A DNA stretch of 64,000 bases from Gemmobacter sp. 24YEA27 (GCF_030052995.1 NZ_JASJPW010000003.1:62001-126000), one strand, 5' to 3'. Shown: positions 27,740 to 38,570, numbered from the stretch's first letter. A program made the numbers and translations. Notes: generated from the letters alone by a model not told the origin.

Positions 27740-28773
27740 GTTTTATGAATTCGCAAAACTTGTCAATATAGCAACGCCTGGAATGGTGGGCGCGTTATGG
27801 CCCGCAGGCCGAACGTCTTAAGCGCTTATCCAGGCTGTTCATGGAGGAAACGGCTCCCCGGTGCCGGCCCCGGGAGCGCAGGACGACAAAGGCCGCCCGC
27901 CGGAACGTGCCCCGTGACACGACAACGCATGATGCCAGGGCAGCTATACGGCGATCGCTGGTCGAAGCCCCACCCGCCATAGGTCGGAGACGGGTCTGAG
28001 GAGCCGCCCATGCGCGCCAGCGCGAGGCTGCGGCCATCCGGCGGGTTCAGGGAAAGAAACATACCGGAGCTCCAGAATATCACGGCGTTTTTGTTGTTTT
28101 TTTCCGACATATCCGCCGCATCCGTCACTTTTGGATAACATCCCATAATCTTGCATTATCGGACCTCTATACGGTTTCCATGAAAACCTGAAAAACACCG
28201 GCATAGCAAAGCCCTGACCGGACCTGTTCCAGCGGATTTGCGCTTTCAGGCGGACCGGCCGCCCCCAGAACTGCCGGCTCGCGAAGATCTTCTCCGGGCT
28301 TTGGATGCGGCTTCGCGTGATCCGGACCATCTACCCCGGTAACGTGATTGCGCAGGATCATTGAGGGATTCGCATTCCAAATCAGGCCGTGACAAGAATC
28401 GCCTCGGTGTTTTCCGGAACACGCCCTGGGTAGAAAATGGCCTGCCTTGCGTTACCGTGACTGCGGGGCTCACTCCGGGTGCAAGAAGTCAGCACAGAGC
28501 CCCCTTCCCCCAGCCTGTTCATAACTAAATACTTTTAAAACAATACATTGAATAAATTTACTCAACGGTCACCTGAGGAAGAAATCAAAATCTGGCAGGC
28601 CTGCTCAAGCCCAACACAAGATACCCGTGAACGATTTTTCTTGAGAACTGAGAACCGCGCAGGCATACGTGTAACGACAAAAGTAAGAAATGATCGCAAA
28701 GTGCGTTTCTGGGGCAGGATAAAGTACCTGCTTCACCGAGTAACGCAAACCTGCGACAGATCACGAGCGGACC
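27740..28773. other. Intergenic region between the catabolic cluster and repABC
   Basis: About 1 kb with no protein-coding sequence that I recognise on either strand. The distal part (28,500-28,570) becomes AT-rich with several TAAATA/TTTAAAA blocks, as expected for the promoter region of a repABC operon. The 8-bp palindrome TTCCGGAA occurs near 28,410. I could not identify a parS site or an attachment site here. Confidence 0.6.
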
Positions 28774-29979
28774 ATGACCCTACCTGTTCTTCACGACAAA
28801 CTGAAGGCAGATGCCCACCTCCTTTCGGAGGCCCTGGAGCGTATGTCGAAGCTGTTCCTGGCGCCAAAAGAAGAAAAGACACTTCGCAGCTTTACCTCTT
28901 CCGAGGTCGCAGAACTTTTGCGGGTCAGCGATGGCTATCTGCGCAAGGCCCATTTCGACGGCAAAATCCCCGAGGTAGAGCAGGGCTCCGGCGGCAAGCG
29001 CCAGTATACGGCGGCCTCAATCATCGACATCCGTCGCATTCTGGCCCAGACCGCCAAAGACCCGTTTCAGTTCCTGCCCGGTCGCCGCGAGGGCGACAAG
29101 CTGCAGATCTGGTCCACCGTGAATTTCAAGGGCGGATCATCGAAAACCACGACGACCGTTACCCTTGCCATGCGGCTTGCGCTCCGCGGCTATCGGGTGC
29201 TGGTGGTGGATGCCGATCCACAGGCCTCGCTGACGACATTCTTCGGCTATCAGCCCGAAATCGACTTCCGCCAGGGCGGTACGCTTTATGATGCGATCCG
29301 CTACAATGATGGCGATACAACGCGTGTGTCGATCACCACTGTCTTGCGACGCACCTATTTCCCGGGGCTGGATCTGGTTCCGGCCGGGATCCTGCTCTCC
29401 GAGTTCGAAACCGAGACGCCAACGGCGCTCAGCCGGGGCGAGCAGCCTGTCTTTTTCAACCGTATCCGGGATGCTCTGCGCCAGGTCGAAGATGATTACG
29501 ACATCGTTCTGATCGACTGCCCGCCGCAGCTCGGCTACCTGACAATGTCGGCGGTTTGTGCCTCCACCTCCCTCCTGATGACGATCACCCCCGAGCGGGT
29601 GGATCTGGCCTCGGCCAGCCAGTTCCTCATGATGGCCTCTGGTGTCATGGAAGTGCTGCACACCAACGGCGGCGCCGGCGCCTTTGACAATTTCGCCTAT
29701 CTGCTTACCCGGTTCGACACGTCGATCAGCACCCAACAGGATCTTGCGGAGTGGATACGCGAGCTTCTCGGGACAAGCGTGATACCGACCCCCTTCGTGA
29801 AGTCATCGGCTGTCAGCGAGGCGGGATTGTCACAGCGCACTATCTTTGAGGTCGATCTGTCTTCGGTCAAAAACCGTAAGACCTTCGAACGGGCGCTGGA
29901 TTCTGCGACCGGGTTTTCCAACGATATCGAGAAGCTCATTCAGGCGGCCTGGGGCCGGGAGGTGTCCGATGCGAAATAA
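28774..29979 (+). CDS. repA: RepA, ParA-like plasmid partition ATPase of repABC
   Basis: 401 residues. The N-terminal region (about 40-90, FTSSEVAELLRVSDGYLRK) is a winged-helix DNA-binding segment used for autoregulation. The deviant Walker A KGGSSKTTT (119-127) with both lysines, LVVDADPQASLT and VLIDCPPQLG are typical of ParA. It segregates the replicon and represses the operon together with RepB. The repB start lies inside its 3' end. Its presence marks this DNA as a plasmid or chromid of alphaproteobacterial type. Confidence 0.95.
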   Translation: MTLPVLHDKLKADAHLLSEALERMSKLFLAPKEEKTLRSFTSSEVAELLRVSDGYLRKAHFDGKIPEVEQGSGGKRQYTAASIIDIRRILAQTAKDPFQFLPGRREGDKLQIWSTVNFKGGSSKTTTTVTLAMRLALRGYRVLVVDADPQASLTTFFGYQPEIDFRQGGTLYDAIRYNDGDTTRVSITTVLRRTYFPGLDLVPAGILLSEFETETPTALSRGEQPVFFNRIRDALRQVEDDYDIVLIDCPPQLGYLTMSAVCASTSLLMTITPERVDLASASQFLMMASGVMEVLHTNGGAGAFDNFAYLLTRFDTSISTQQDLAEWIRELLGTSVIPTPFVKSSAVSEAGLSQRTIFEVDLSSVKNRKTFERALDSATGFSNDIEKLIQAAWGREVSDAK

Positions 29980-30955
29980 CATCCTGGCTCAAAGCCTCCG
30001 GAAAAGCCTTGAAGGCGGCGATAAGACAGCAGAGGTCGCAGCGCCCTCCCCTGCCCCCAATGCGGACGGCCCGAAATCCCTGAAGTCGATGGCGGATGTG
30101 CTGTCGAGTGTTTCCGCGCAGGCCCCCCAGGATGTCGATCCCGCAGAGATCGCCAACTCCGAAATCGCAGACCGGTTCGACGTACAGGACGGGCTGAGCG
30201 ATCTGGTTGAGTCGATTCGTTCCTCAGGCCAGCAACTTCCGGTCATGCTCCGCCATCGCCGCGGCGCGGGACCCAGATACGAAGTGGTCTATGGCAGGCG
30301 CAGGATTGCCGCCTGCCGTGCCCTCGGCATCAGGGTGGCTGCCTATATCAAGGACATGAGCCTCGATGAGGCCCTCATGTCCCAGGCGCTTGAGAACTCC
30401 GCAAGGCTCGAACGAAGCTTCATTGAACAGGCTGTTTTCGCCGCCAAGCTCGAGGAGGCAGGGTTCACTGCCGAGCGCATCTGCCAAGCGCTTGCCATCG
30501 ATTCAAGCACCCTCAGCCGGTTGCGGACTGTTGTGCGCGACATCCCTGATCAGCTCATTCAGCGCATCGGAGCGGCCCAGGGCATCGGGCGCCGTCCCTG
30601 GATGGAGCTGCGCGACCTGATCAAGGGCGCCAACGACAAGGTCGTCAAAAAAGCGGTCAGCATCGTCCCGGAAAGCGGATCAGCGGCAGAACGGCTGGAA
30701 GCGGTCATCAGCGCCCTGTCTTCGGGCAGCATCAATGACGAGCCCAAAGCTCAACGATCCCGCCCGGCGCCACAGCGAACTGTCATTGCGGGTTCTGTCA
30801 GCTGCCATCTGGCGACCGGAAATCTGGTTCTGCGCGCAGATCGAAAACAGGATCGTGCCTTCCTCCGCTATGTAGAGGAGCAGCTGGCCCAGCTTTATTC
30901 TGATTGGTCCAGCGCACAGACTGAAACCTGTAACTCATTGATTTATAAAGATTGA
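29969..30955 (+). CDS. repB: RepB, ParB-like partition protein of repABC
   Basis: 328 residues, starting at the ATG at 29,969 and overlapping repA by 11 bp, as is common. The ParB nuclease-like domain shows ESIRSSGQQLPVMLRHR, YEVVYGRRRIAACRALG, and LMSQALENSARLERSFIEQA. The HTH follows, with FTAERICQALAIDSSTLSRLR. It would bind parS centromere sites, none of which I could place with confidence. The gene ends 194 bp before repC. Confidence 0.93.
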   Translation: MRNNILAQSLRKSLEGGDKTAEVAAPSPAPNADGPKSLKSMADVLSSVSAQAPQDVDPAEIANSEIADRFDVQDGLSDLVESIRSSGQQLPVMLRHRRGAGPRYEVVYGRRRIAACRALGIRVAAYIKDMSLDEALMSQALENSARLERSFIEQAVFAAKLEEAGFTAERICQALAIDSSTLSRLRTVVRDIPDQLIQRIGAAQGIGRRPWMELRDLIKGANDKVVKKAVSIVPESGSAAERLEAVISALSSGSINDEPKAQRSRPAPQRTVIAGSVSCHLATGNLVLRADRKQDRAFLRYVEEQLAQLYSDWSSAQTETCNSLIYKD

Positions 30956-30989
30956 CCATGGTCAATCGGCGAAATCGACCCCACAGGCA

Positions 30990-31085
30990 AATCACGAGAA
31001 AAGGAGCAGACTTCAGGCAAAAAGAAACCCCCGAAAGCGGTGAGCTAACGAAGGGTCCCTGTAACTTCAGCACTTACTAGGTACC
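30990..31085 (-). ncRNA. Putative antisense ctRNA (incA) in the repB-repC gap
   Basis: repABC plasmids encode a small counter-transcribed RNA between repB and repC that limits RepC synthesis. The gap here contains the conserved-looking block whose minus strand reads GTTAGCTCACCGCTTTCGGG followed by GGTTTCTTTTTG, resembling the 3' end and U-rich terminator of such RNAs. The ends given are approximate. The call rests on position plus this block, not on a covariance-model search. Confidence 0.55.
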
Positions 31086-31149
31086 CCCAAAATCGAATCA
31101 GCGCAACACCGATTTCGGTGAACAGACTTCGTTTGCCGTCTGAAATCGC

Positions 31150-32354
31150 ATGAAGCACATCACATCCACGGCCCTTGCGGCCGGGGCACAGGAAACTTGT
31201 GCCAAATCCGCGGAGCAGTCGCTTCCCGGGATGGGGTCGATCACCCTGCAGCCGGCGTTCCGGCCGATCTCGCGGCGTGACATCATGGCCGCGGTCAATA
31301 CCTGCGGCCGCGATCTCGGCATTCGGCAAGGGGCGGTTGTTGTCCTGGACGCTCTGCTGAGCTGCCTGCCCTGCCAGGGCGCGGATGGGCGCGAAACCCT
31401 CGTGTCACCGGCCACCCTCCTCACCATCTATGCCAGCAACGAAACCCTGTGCTTCCGCGCCAGGGGGCTCACCGACCGTCAGCTGCGCCGGCACATAGAG
31501 ACGCTGGAAACCGCCGGCCTGATCCTCCGCCGTGACAGCGCCAATGGCAAACGCTTCCCGGTGATGCGGCATGGCAAACCGATCGGCGCCTTCGGGCTCG
31601 ATCTCTCCCCCTCTTCGCGCAATCCGACGCATTGCTCGCGCTTGCCCAGCGGCGCCGCGAAGAAGCAGATGAGCTGCGCGGGCTGCGGGCGCAGATCCTC
31701 AGGCTCCGCGCGGCCTGCGCCGAACTGCATCTGGATGCGGCCCTCACCGTCTTCATCGACGGGTTGCGCAACCTGGTGCGCCGCACAACGCTTACCCTTT
31801 GTGAGGCGCGTACAGCCCTCGCCCGGCTGACCACGGTCTTCTCTTCTGATATCCCGCCTCAGTCAGCGCAGGATCCTCAGGCAAGGCGGGATGAGCCCCG
31901 CCTGCCGCCGAATGCGGGGCCAGCGCACTCCGCTTGCCACCCGGAGAATACCCTCGACCACGACAGGGCTGAACCCATGGAAGAAGCCCCTGCCACACAA
32001 GACACATGTTCCGCGGCGTCGACCAACCAAACGCCCGCCTCTGACGGACGAAATGTCCGCCACATAGAGCAAGAGTCAGATACAAAAAAAAGAAAGAAGG
32101 AACCCGGATCACCTGCCAGCTGGACGGCCTTGACCGAGGTCAGCGCTTTCTATCCCGAACCATCCACCGCTCAGGACGCCACCCGCATCGCGTTTGAATT
32201 CGGAAAGATGCTGAGAATAAGCCAGGACATTCTGGCAAGCGCTGCGAACCGGCTCGGGCTGTGGGGGCTTCTGAGCCTCGAAGACCGCATGGCAAAACAA
32301 ATCGGCTCCATCCTCAACCCTGATGCCTATGTCCGGTCCGTCCTTCGTGCCTGA
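31150..32354 (+). CDS. repC: RepC replication initiator of repABC, one-base frameshift
   Basis: About 401 residues. The first half (PISRRDIMAAVNTCGRDLGI, LVSPATLLTIYASNETLCFRARGLTDRQLRRHI) is the conserved RepC DNA-binding region. The second half, in another frame, gives FAQSDALLALAQRRREEADE and a C-terminal stretch ending LRISQDILASAANRLGLWG. Adding one C to the five-C run at 31,607-31,611 restores a full-length protein. The plasmid origin usually lies inside repC. A true break in the only initiator would abolish replication from this cassette, so a sequencing error is the simpler reading. Confidence 0.88.
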
Positions 32355-32409
32355 ACCCACGCATCCAGACCAGATCGGACAGATAGACCGCCCGAAAGGA
32401 ATCAGATAG

Positions 32410-32424
32410 GTTCTTTGATTGTTC
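32410..32424 (+). promoter_or_regulatory. LexA (SOS) box, GTTC-N7-GTTC
   Basis: GTTCTTTGATTGTTC exactly matches the alphaproteobacterial LexA operator, a direct repeat of GTTC with a 7-base gap. It lies 28 bp upstream of the first gene of the yedK-imuA-imuB-dnaE2 unit, so the unit should be repressed by LexA and induced by DNA damage. Confidence 0.88.
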
Positions 32425-32452
32425 TCGTGCGGGAACACTGCGAGGTGAGATC

Positions 32453-33133
32453 ATGTGCAACCTTTACGCCCAGACCAAAAGCCAGGACGCGATGCGCCAG
32501 GTCTTTCGTGATGCGTTGGGCCAGGACGAGGAGCTTATCGATACCACGGGCAATCTCGCGCCTGCTTCCGGTCTCTTTCCCGACTATCCGGCACCGATCA
32601 TTCGCCACGGTAACGGCCGCAGCTGGACCCTGACCACCGCCCGATGGGGCATGCCGACCCCATCAGTCTATCTGACCGGCAAGCGCACGGATCCGGGCGT
32701 CACGAATATCCGCAATGTCGGATCGCCCCATTGGCGCCGCTGGCTCGGAGCAGAACATCGCTGCCTCGTTCCCTTCACCAGCTTCTCCGAACCTGATGGC
32801 CGACCGGGAGCACCTCGCAACAGCGCGGTCTGGTTTGCCCTCGGCCAGGACCGGCCGCTCGCCTTCTTCGCCGGCATCCGTACCGAATGGACTTCGGTCA
32901 GGAAACTGAAAGAGGGCGAAGTGACCGCGGACCTTTTCGGTTTCCTGACCTGCGAGCCCAATGCCGAGGTTCGGCCCGTGCATCCCAAAGCCATGCCGGT
33001 GATCCTGACGCGCCCCGAAGACTGGCGCTGCTGGCTGACCGCGGACACCAATACGGCGCTGCAACTGCAGCGCCCGCTCCCCGACGGACAGCTGCAGATC
33101 GTGGCGGAGGGGCACCATGCAGACCCTGCGTAA
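32453..33133 (+). CDS. yedK: SOS response-associated peptidase (SRAP/YedK/HMCES family)
   Basis: 226 residues. Cys2, the residue that crosslinks to abasic sites in single-stranded DNA, is present as MCNLY, although most members read MCGRY. The NIRNVGSPHWRRWLGAEHRCLVPFTSFSEP region and the C-terminal VHPKAMPVIL with the active-site histidine are conserved. It shields abasic sites at stalled forks. It is the first gene behind a LexA box and overlaps imuA by 17 bp, consistent with known association of SRAP genes with mutasome genes. Confidence 0.9.
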   Translation: MCNLYAQTKSQDAMRQVFRDALGQDEELIDTTGNLAPASGLFPDYPAPIIRHGNGRSWTLTTARWGMPTPSVYLTGKRTDPGVTNIRNVGSPHWRRWLGAEHRCLVPFTSFSEPDGRPGAPRNSAVWFALGQDRPLAFFAGIRTEWTSVRKLKEGEVTADLFGFLTCEPNAEVRPVHPKAMPVILTRPEDWRCWLTADTNTALQLQRPLPDGQLQIVAEGHHADPA

Positions 33134-33719
33134 GCGGCTTACATATGAGAGCCATGCGGACCCGCTGCACCTTCTGAACAGCCGCGTTCATGAAGTCGAA
33201 GGGCGCGGTCGGATCGGGTTTGCTCTCTTTCAGGCCGCCCGGCTGACAGGGCCGGTCTTCTGGATCATGCTTGCGCATGACCGGGACAGGCTGTTACCGG
33301 GATCCCTGCCGGAAGGCGTTGCCGGGCGGCTGCATTTCATCGAGGCTCCGGGTGAGACGGATCTGCTCTGGGCCGTTGAAGAGGCTTTGCGGGCGCGGCC
33401 GGTGTCTCTGGTCATCGCGGCGCCGGAAAAGCCCATCACGCTGACCGCGGGCAGGCGGCTCCAGCTTGCCGCCGAAGCCGGGCACACCACGGGCCTCATG
33501 CTGATCCAGGAAGGCAAAGGCAGCAATGCCGCCGAGACGCGCTGGAAATGTGATCCGCTGCCTTCACCTCTGGACTCGACTCGCCATCGCTGGATCCTTA
33601 ATAAGAACAAAAAGGGAACAACCGTATTCTGTGATGTGAACTGGAATGGCGCGACGGCTGCTGTCCATCTGGTTCCCCAGGCTCGCGAGCGATGTCAGCC
33701 TGAGGATCCGCCCGCTTGA
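33117..33719 (+). CDS. imuA: ImuA-like protein of the SOS mutasome
   Basis: 200 residues, related to the RecA-like ImuA group by its position and by segments such as GFALFQAARLTGPVFWIM, LLWAVEEALRARPVSLVIAA and LTAGRRLQLAAEAGHTTGLML. It lacks a good Walker A. ImuA works with ImuB and DnaE2 in damage-induced mutagenesis. Its 3' end overlaps imuB by 74 bp in another frame. The assignment leans on conserved gene order as well as sequence. Confidence 0.85.
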   Translation: MQTLRKRLTYESHADPLHLLNSRVHEVEGRGRIGFALFQAARLTGPVFWIMLAHDRDRLLPGSLPEGVAGRLHFIEAPGETDLLWAVEEALRARPVSLVIAAPEKPITLTAGRRLQLAAEAGHTTGLMLIQEGKGSNAAETRWKCDPLPSPLDSTRHRWILNKNKKGTTVFCDVNWNGATAAVHLVPQARERCQPEDPPA

Positions 33720-35121
33720 TGGGCCTTTTGCGTTGACGCTCAGGGCGTCGAACGCGGAACATCTGCATTGTCTGAACAAGGCCGCCACGGCGGCAGGCCT
33801 CCATCCCGGCATGCCGCTCGCCGATGCGCGCGCGGTTTGCCCTGCGCTTTCCACCCGTCCGGCCGATCTGATCCGCGAGGGCAGGGCGCTTGAGGGCCTG
33901 CGACGGTGGGCGAGCCGTTACGGACCACATGCAGCGAAAGACGGAACGGATGGGCTGGTCGTCGATGTCTCGGGCGTGCCGCATCTTTTTGGCGGTGAGA
34001 CAGAGCTGCTTGCCGATCTCGAGGCGTGGTGTGAGCGGACAGGCGTTTGTGCAAAGAGTGCCATAGCGGAAACCCGTGGCGGCGCCTGGGCCTTGGCCCG
34101 CCATGGCGGCGGCGTGATCCCGGAAGGCGGGCTCCTGGCCCGGCTTGGGCCGATGCCGGTCAGCGCGCTTCGGATCGAACCTGCAGTTGCCGAAGCTCTG
34201 ATCCGGCTTGGGCTGCACAGGATCGCTGATCTGACCACCGTTCCCCGGCCGCCCTTGGCGCGGCGGTTCGGCGCGGATCTTCTGCGCCGCCTTGATCAGG
34301 CGCTCGGGACGCAGTCCGAGCCGGTTGCGGCCGGGGCGGAGGCCCCGCATTTCGGGGTGCGGATGATCCTGCCCGATCCGATCGGGCTGACGGCGGATGT
34401 CATGGGCGTGCTCGACCGGCTGCTCATCCGGCTTTGCGACAAGCTGGCATTGGCCCGGATGGGCGCGCGCGCGGTCCGGCTGGAGCTGCAGCGCGTGGAC
34501 CGCTCGGCGGCGGTGGTCGATGTGGGGCTTGCCCGCGCAATGCGCGACCCGGCCCGGATCTCGGCTTTGTTCTTCAAAGGGGTCGATGAGGTCGATTCCG
34601 GTTTCGGGATCGACGGGTTGCGCCTCACCGCCACAATGACCGAGCCGCTGGCCCCCGAGCAGATCGGCAATACAGAAGCGCGGGCCGGGGATGAGCTCTC
34701 AGATCTGATCTCCCGGATCGGCAACCGGCTCGGGTTTGATGCCGTGCAGCGCTTCCTGCCCGCCAGCAGCCGCATTCCCGAGCGGAGTTTCGTGACCGTT
34801 CCCGCCGCCTCTGCGCCGCCGGTGCCGTTCCCGCAGGGGCGGCGCCCCCGCCGGCCCGTCACCCTCTTTCCCGCAGAACTGCTGACCCAGGTCTCGGGCA
34901 ACCCGCCCGCGCGGTTCAGCTGGCGCAGGATGGGCTTTTCCACATTGCGGGCCCATGGCCCGGAGCGGATCACGCCGGAATGGTGGTGCGACGACCCGGC
35001 CTGGCGTTCCGGCGTGCGGGATTACTGGCGGGTAGAAACCAGTGAGGGGCCACGGCTCTGGCTCTTCCGCACGCCGCAATCGGGGTCACGGGACTGGTAT
35101 GCGCAGGGGGTTTTCCTGTGA
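33646..35121 (+). CDS. imuB: ImuB, catalytically inactive Y-family polymerase-like mutasome hub
   Basis: 491 residues starting MARRLLSIWFPRLASDVSLR. The Y-family fold is recognisable (GMPLADARAVCPAL, VVDVSGVPHLFGGE, LIRLGLHRIADLTTVP), but the acidic catalytic residues of true DinB proteins are not in their normal motifs, as is usual for ImuB. It links DnaE2 to the beta clamp. It overlaps imuA, and its TGA overlaps the GTG start of dnaE2. Part of this protein is duplicated as a relic at 2.7 kb. Confidence 0.92.
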   Translation: MARRLLSIWFPRLASDVSLRIRPLDGPFALTLRASNAEHLHCLNKAATAAGLHPGMPLADARAVCPALSTRPADLIREGRALEGLRRWASRYGPHAAKDGTDGLVVDVSGVPHLFGGETELLADLEAWCERTGVCAKSAIAETRGGAWALARHGGGVIPEGGLLARLGPMPVSALRIEPAVAEALIRLGLHRIADLTTVPRPPLARRFGADLLRRLDQALGTQSEPVAAGAEAPHFGVRMILPDPIGLTADVMGVLDRLLIRLCDKLALARMGARAVRLELQRVDRSAAVVDVGLARAMRDPARISALFFKGVDEVDSGFGIDGLRLTATMTEPLAPEQIGNTEARAGDELSDLISRIGNRLGFDAVQRFLPASSRIPERSFVTVPAASAPPVPFPQGRRPRRPVTLFPAELLTQVSGNPPARFSWRRMGFSTLRAHGPERITPEWWCDDPAWRSGVRDYWRVETSEGPRLWLFRTPQSGSRDWYAQGVFL

Positions 35122-38100
35122 CCGCCTATGCCGAACTTTGCGTGACCTCGAATTTTACCTTCCTGCGCGGGGCGTCCCACCCCGAGGAACTGGTGAAACG
35201 CGCGGCCGATCTTGGCCTCACGGCCATCGCCATCACCGACCGCAACTCGGTCGCGGGGGTGGTCCGGGCTTTTTCTGCTCTGAAGGAACTCGCGCGGGTT
35301 GCGCAGGAGACAGGCCAAAGCCAGGCAGGGCAGGAGGCTTCTCTGCCCCGCCTGATCCCCGGGGCGCGCCTCGTGCTGACCGACAGTCCTGTGGAATGGC
35401 TCGCGCTGCCAACCGATCTGGCCGCCTGGTCGCGGCTCACACGGCTGTTATCGCTCGGGAAAAGGCGCGCTGAAAAGGGCAGCTGCCATATTGGCCTGGC
35501 CGATCTCGAGGAATGGGGCAGGGGGATGATCCTGATTGCCCTGCCGCCCGATCCGCTGGAAGAGAGCGGCTTCGAGCAGGATCTGCTCCGGGTTTCCGCC
35601 CGCTTTTCCGGTCAGTGCTTCCTTGGTGCGGCCCCCGTCTATGACGGGCAGGATCAGGAAAGGCTTGATTGTCTGGCCGGGATTTCGCAGGCGACCGGCC
35701 TGCCCAAAGTCGCGGTCGGCGATGTGCTGATGCACCGATCAAGCCGGCGCCCTGTCGCTGATGTGCTGACCTGTATCCGCGAGGGCTGCACCATCGACAA
35801 TATCGGTGACCGGCGCCTTGCCAATGGAGAACATCGCCTGAAATCCGGCGAGGAACTGTCCCGTATCTTCCAGCGCTATCCGGCGGCGCTGCGCCGCACG
35901 GTCGAAATTGCCGACCGCTGTACCTTCCGCATGGACCAGCTGCGCTACCGCTATCCTGATGAGACAAAAAACGGCGAGCCCGCCCAGGCCCGCCTTGAGC
36001 GGCTGACCCGCGAGGGGCTGGCCTGGCGCTATCCGGACGGCGCGTCCGAAAAAGTCATGTCCGGCATCGAAAAGGAACTGCGCCTGATCGCCGAGGTGGA
36101 ATATGCGCCCTATTTCCTGACGGTCTATGACATCGTCAGCTTTGCGCGTTCAAAGGGGATCCTTTGCCAGGGCCGGGGTCTGCCGCCAATTCCGTGATCT
36201 GCTACCTGCTCGGCATCACCGAAGTGCCGCCCGAGAGCATCACCCTGATTTTTGAACGCTTCATTTCGAAAGAACGCGGCGAGCCGCCGGATATCGATGT
36301 CGATTTCGAACATGAGCGCCGCGAAGAGGTGATCCAGTGGATCTATGAGCGCTACACCCGCGAATGCGCCGGGTTGACCGCTGTGGTGATCCATTTCCGG
36401 GCCCGCGCCGCGATCCGCGAGGTCGGCAAGGTCATGGGGCTGAGCCAGGACGTGATCGCCCGGCTTTCGGGCCAGATCTGGGGCTGGTCGTCAGAGGCCC
36501 CCGGCGAGGATCGGCTGCGCGACGCGGGCCTCAGCCCCGAAGACAACCGCGTGGCCCTTGCAGTGAAGCTGATCGCCGAGATCATCGGCTTCCCCCGGCA
36601 TCTCTCGCAGCATGTCGGCGGCTTCGTCATCACACAAGGAAGACTGGACGAACTCTGCCCGATCGAGAATGCCGCGATGGAGAACCGCACCGTCATCGAA
36701 TGGGACAAGGATGATATCGACGCGCTCGGGCTGTTGAAGGTCGATGTGCTGGCGCTCGGGATGCTGACCGCGATCCGCAATGCCTTCGGCCTGATCAGTC
36801 ATCACCGGCAAGAGCAGCTGACGCTCGCGAATATCCCACCCGATGATCCTTCGGTCTATGACATGCTCTGCCGCGCGGATGCGATCGGGGTGTTCCAGGT
36901 CGAAAGCCGGGCTCAGCTGAATTTCCTCCCCCGGATGAAGCCGCGGAAATTCTATGACCTCGTCTGCGAGGTGGCCATCGTCCGGCCAGGCCCGATCCAG
37001 GGCGGCATGGTCCATCCCTTCATCAACCGCCGCCAGGGCCGTGAGAAGGTTGAAGATCTTTGCCCGGCCATGATGGAGGTGCTGGGCCGCACTTATGGCG
37101 TGCCACTGTTTCAGGAACAGGCGATGCAGATCGCCGTTGTGGCAGCCGGTTTCACCCCGGCCGAGGCCGACCGGCTGCGCCGCTCGCTTGCCACTTTCAG
37201 ACGGATGGGCACCATCGGTGGCTTCCGCGACCGTTTTATCAACGGCATGGTCGGGCGTGATTATGGCGCGGATTTCGCGGCCCGCTGCTTTGCCCAGATC
37301 GAGGGCTTCGGCTCTTACGGCTTCCCTGAAAGCCATGCGGCCAGCTTTGCGCGGCTGGTCTATATTTCGGCCTGGCTCAAGCGCCACCATCAGGCGATCT
37401 TTACCTGCGCGCTGCTGAATGCCCAGCCGATGGGGTTCTACGCGCCGGCCCAGCTGGTGCGCGATGCGCGCGATCACGGTGTCGAGGTGCGCCCCGTCTC
37501 GGTGAACGAGTCCGTCTGGGAGTGCACCATCGAGCCCCGGGCCGATGGATCGCACGCGTTGCGGCTTGGATTTTGTCAGGTGAAGGGGATGCGTGAAGAG
37601 GATGCGGAATGGATCAAGGCCGCGCGTGGCAATGGCTATCCCGATGTCGAAAGCGTCTGGCGGCGTGCGGGGCTCAGGCCCGACGCGCTGGACCGGCTGG
37701 CAGAGGTCGATGGTTTCGCAGGACTTGGTCTCTCGCGGCGGGATGCCCTCTGGCAGGCGAAAGCGCTGAAGGCGCCAAAGCCGCTGCCGCTGTTCGGCCT
37801 CGATGGGGAAGGCGGGCAGGAGCCGGTGGCGCATCTGCCCCGGATGACGCTCGGCCAGGAGGTGATCGAGGATTACCTGTCCCTGCGCCTCAGCCTGCGG
37901 GCGCATCCGCTGGAACTCCTGCGCCCCAATCTGCCCGAAAGCCTGCCGGCGGCTTCGCTCCTGCACGCGACAGGCCGCATCCGGCTCACGGGCCTGGTCA
38001 TCACCCGCCAGCGCCCGGGCACCGCCTCGGGTGTGGTCTTTCTTACCCTTGAGGACGAGACCGGTACCGCGAATGTCGTGGTCTGGAAGAAGATCTATGA

Positions 38101-38359
38101 CGCTTTCCGCCCCGCCGTGGTGGCGGGGCGGCTTTTGCGGGTGACGGGGCGGATCGAGCGTGACGGACAGGTCACCCATCTGATCGCGGAAGCAATCGAG
38201 GATCTGTCAGCGCGGCTTTCAACCATCGGGCATCAGCTGCGGATCGGGGCCGAAACCGAGAGGGCAGGGGAGACCGTCAGGCCGACGCGGACAGCGGGCA
38301 GGGCGCGGCATCCGAGAGAGCAGGCGAAGAAGCTGTTTCCCAGCCGGGATTTCCATTGA
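35118..38359 (+). CDS. dnaE2: DnaE2 error-prone DNA polymerase III alpha subunit, one-base frameshift
   Basis: About 1,080 residues. The PHP domain starts AELCVTSNFTFLRGASHPEEL. The polymerase core continues LCQGRGSAANSVICYLLGIT, PPDIDVDFEHERREEVIQW and the QHVGGFVIT segment. A helix-hairpin-helix and an OB domain (RIRLTGLVITRQRPGTASGV) close it. One G is missing in GGGG at 36,175-36,178, which breaks the frame inside the invariant GRGSAAN motif; adding it gives a perfect read-through. It starts with GTG at 35,118, overlapping the imuB stop. The enzyme performs damage-induced translesion synthesis with ImuA/B. Confidence 0.93.
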
Positions 38360-38570
38360 GCAACCGCGCGCTGAACTGATCCTTCCGTATGGAGGTTTCT
38401 GTGCCGGTATCGAGGCTGATATCAGCCCCTTTGATGCCTGCCCCTATTCTTCGCGGTCCAAAGCGCAAACCGGCCTGTAATGTCTTTGCGGCAGGCTGTC
38501 GTCTGGCAACCCAGCCGGGCCCGGAAGAGCCGGGATCCCCGCTGCGCTGAGCTGATCGCGGGACCTGCCT

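Noticed and set aside
27740..28773. Small open frames before repA as genes
   Set aside because: They overlap on both strands, have no ribosome site of note, no family resemblance and no consistent codon bias.
36164..36197. Programmed frameshifting in dnaE2, repC or dctM
   Set aside because: No slippery heptamer with downstream structure was noted, the break in dnaE2 falls inside an invariant motif, and the same type of one-base loss affects dozens of unrelated genes.
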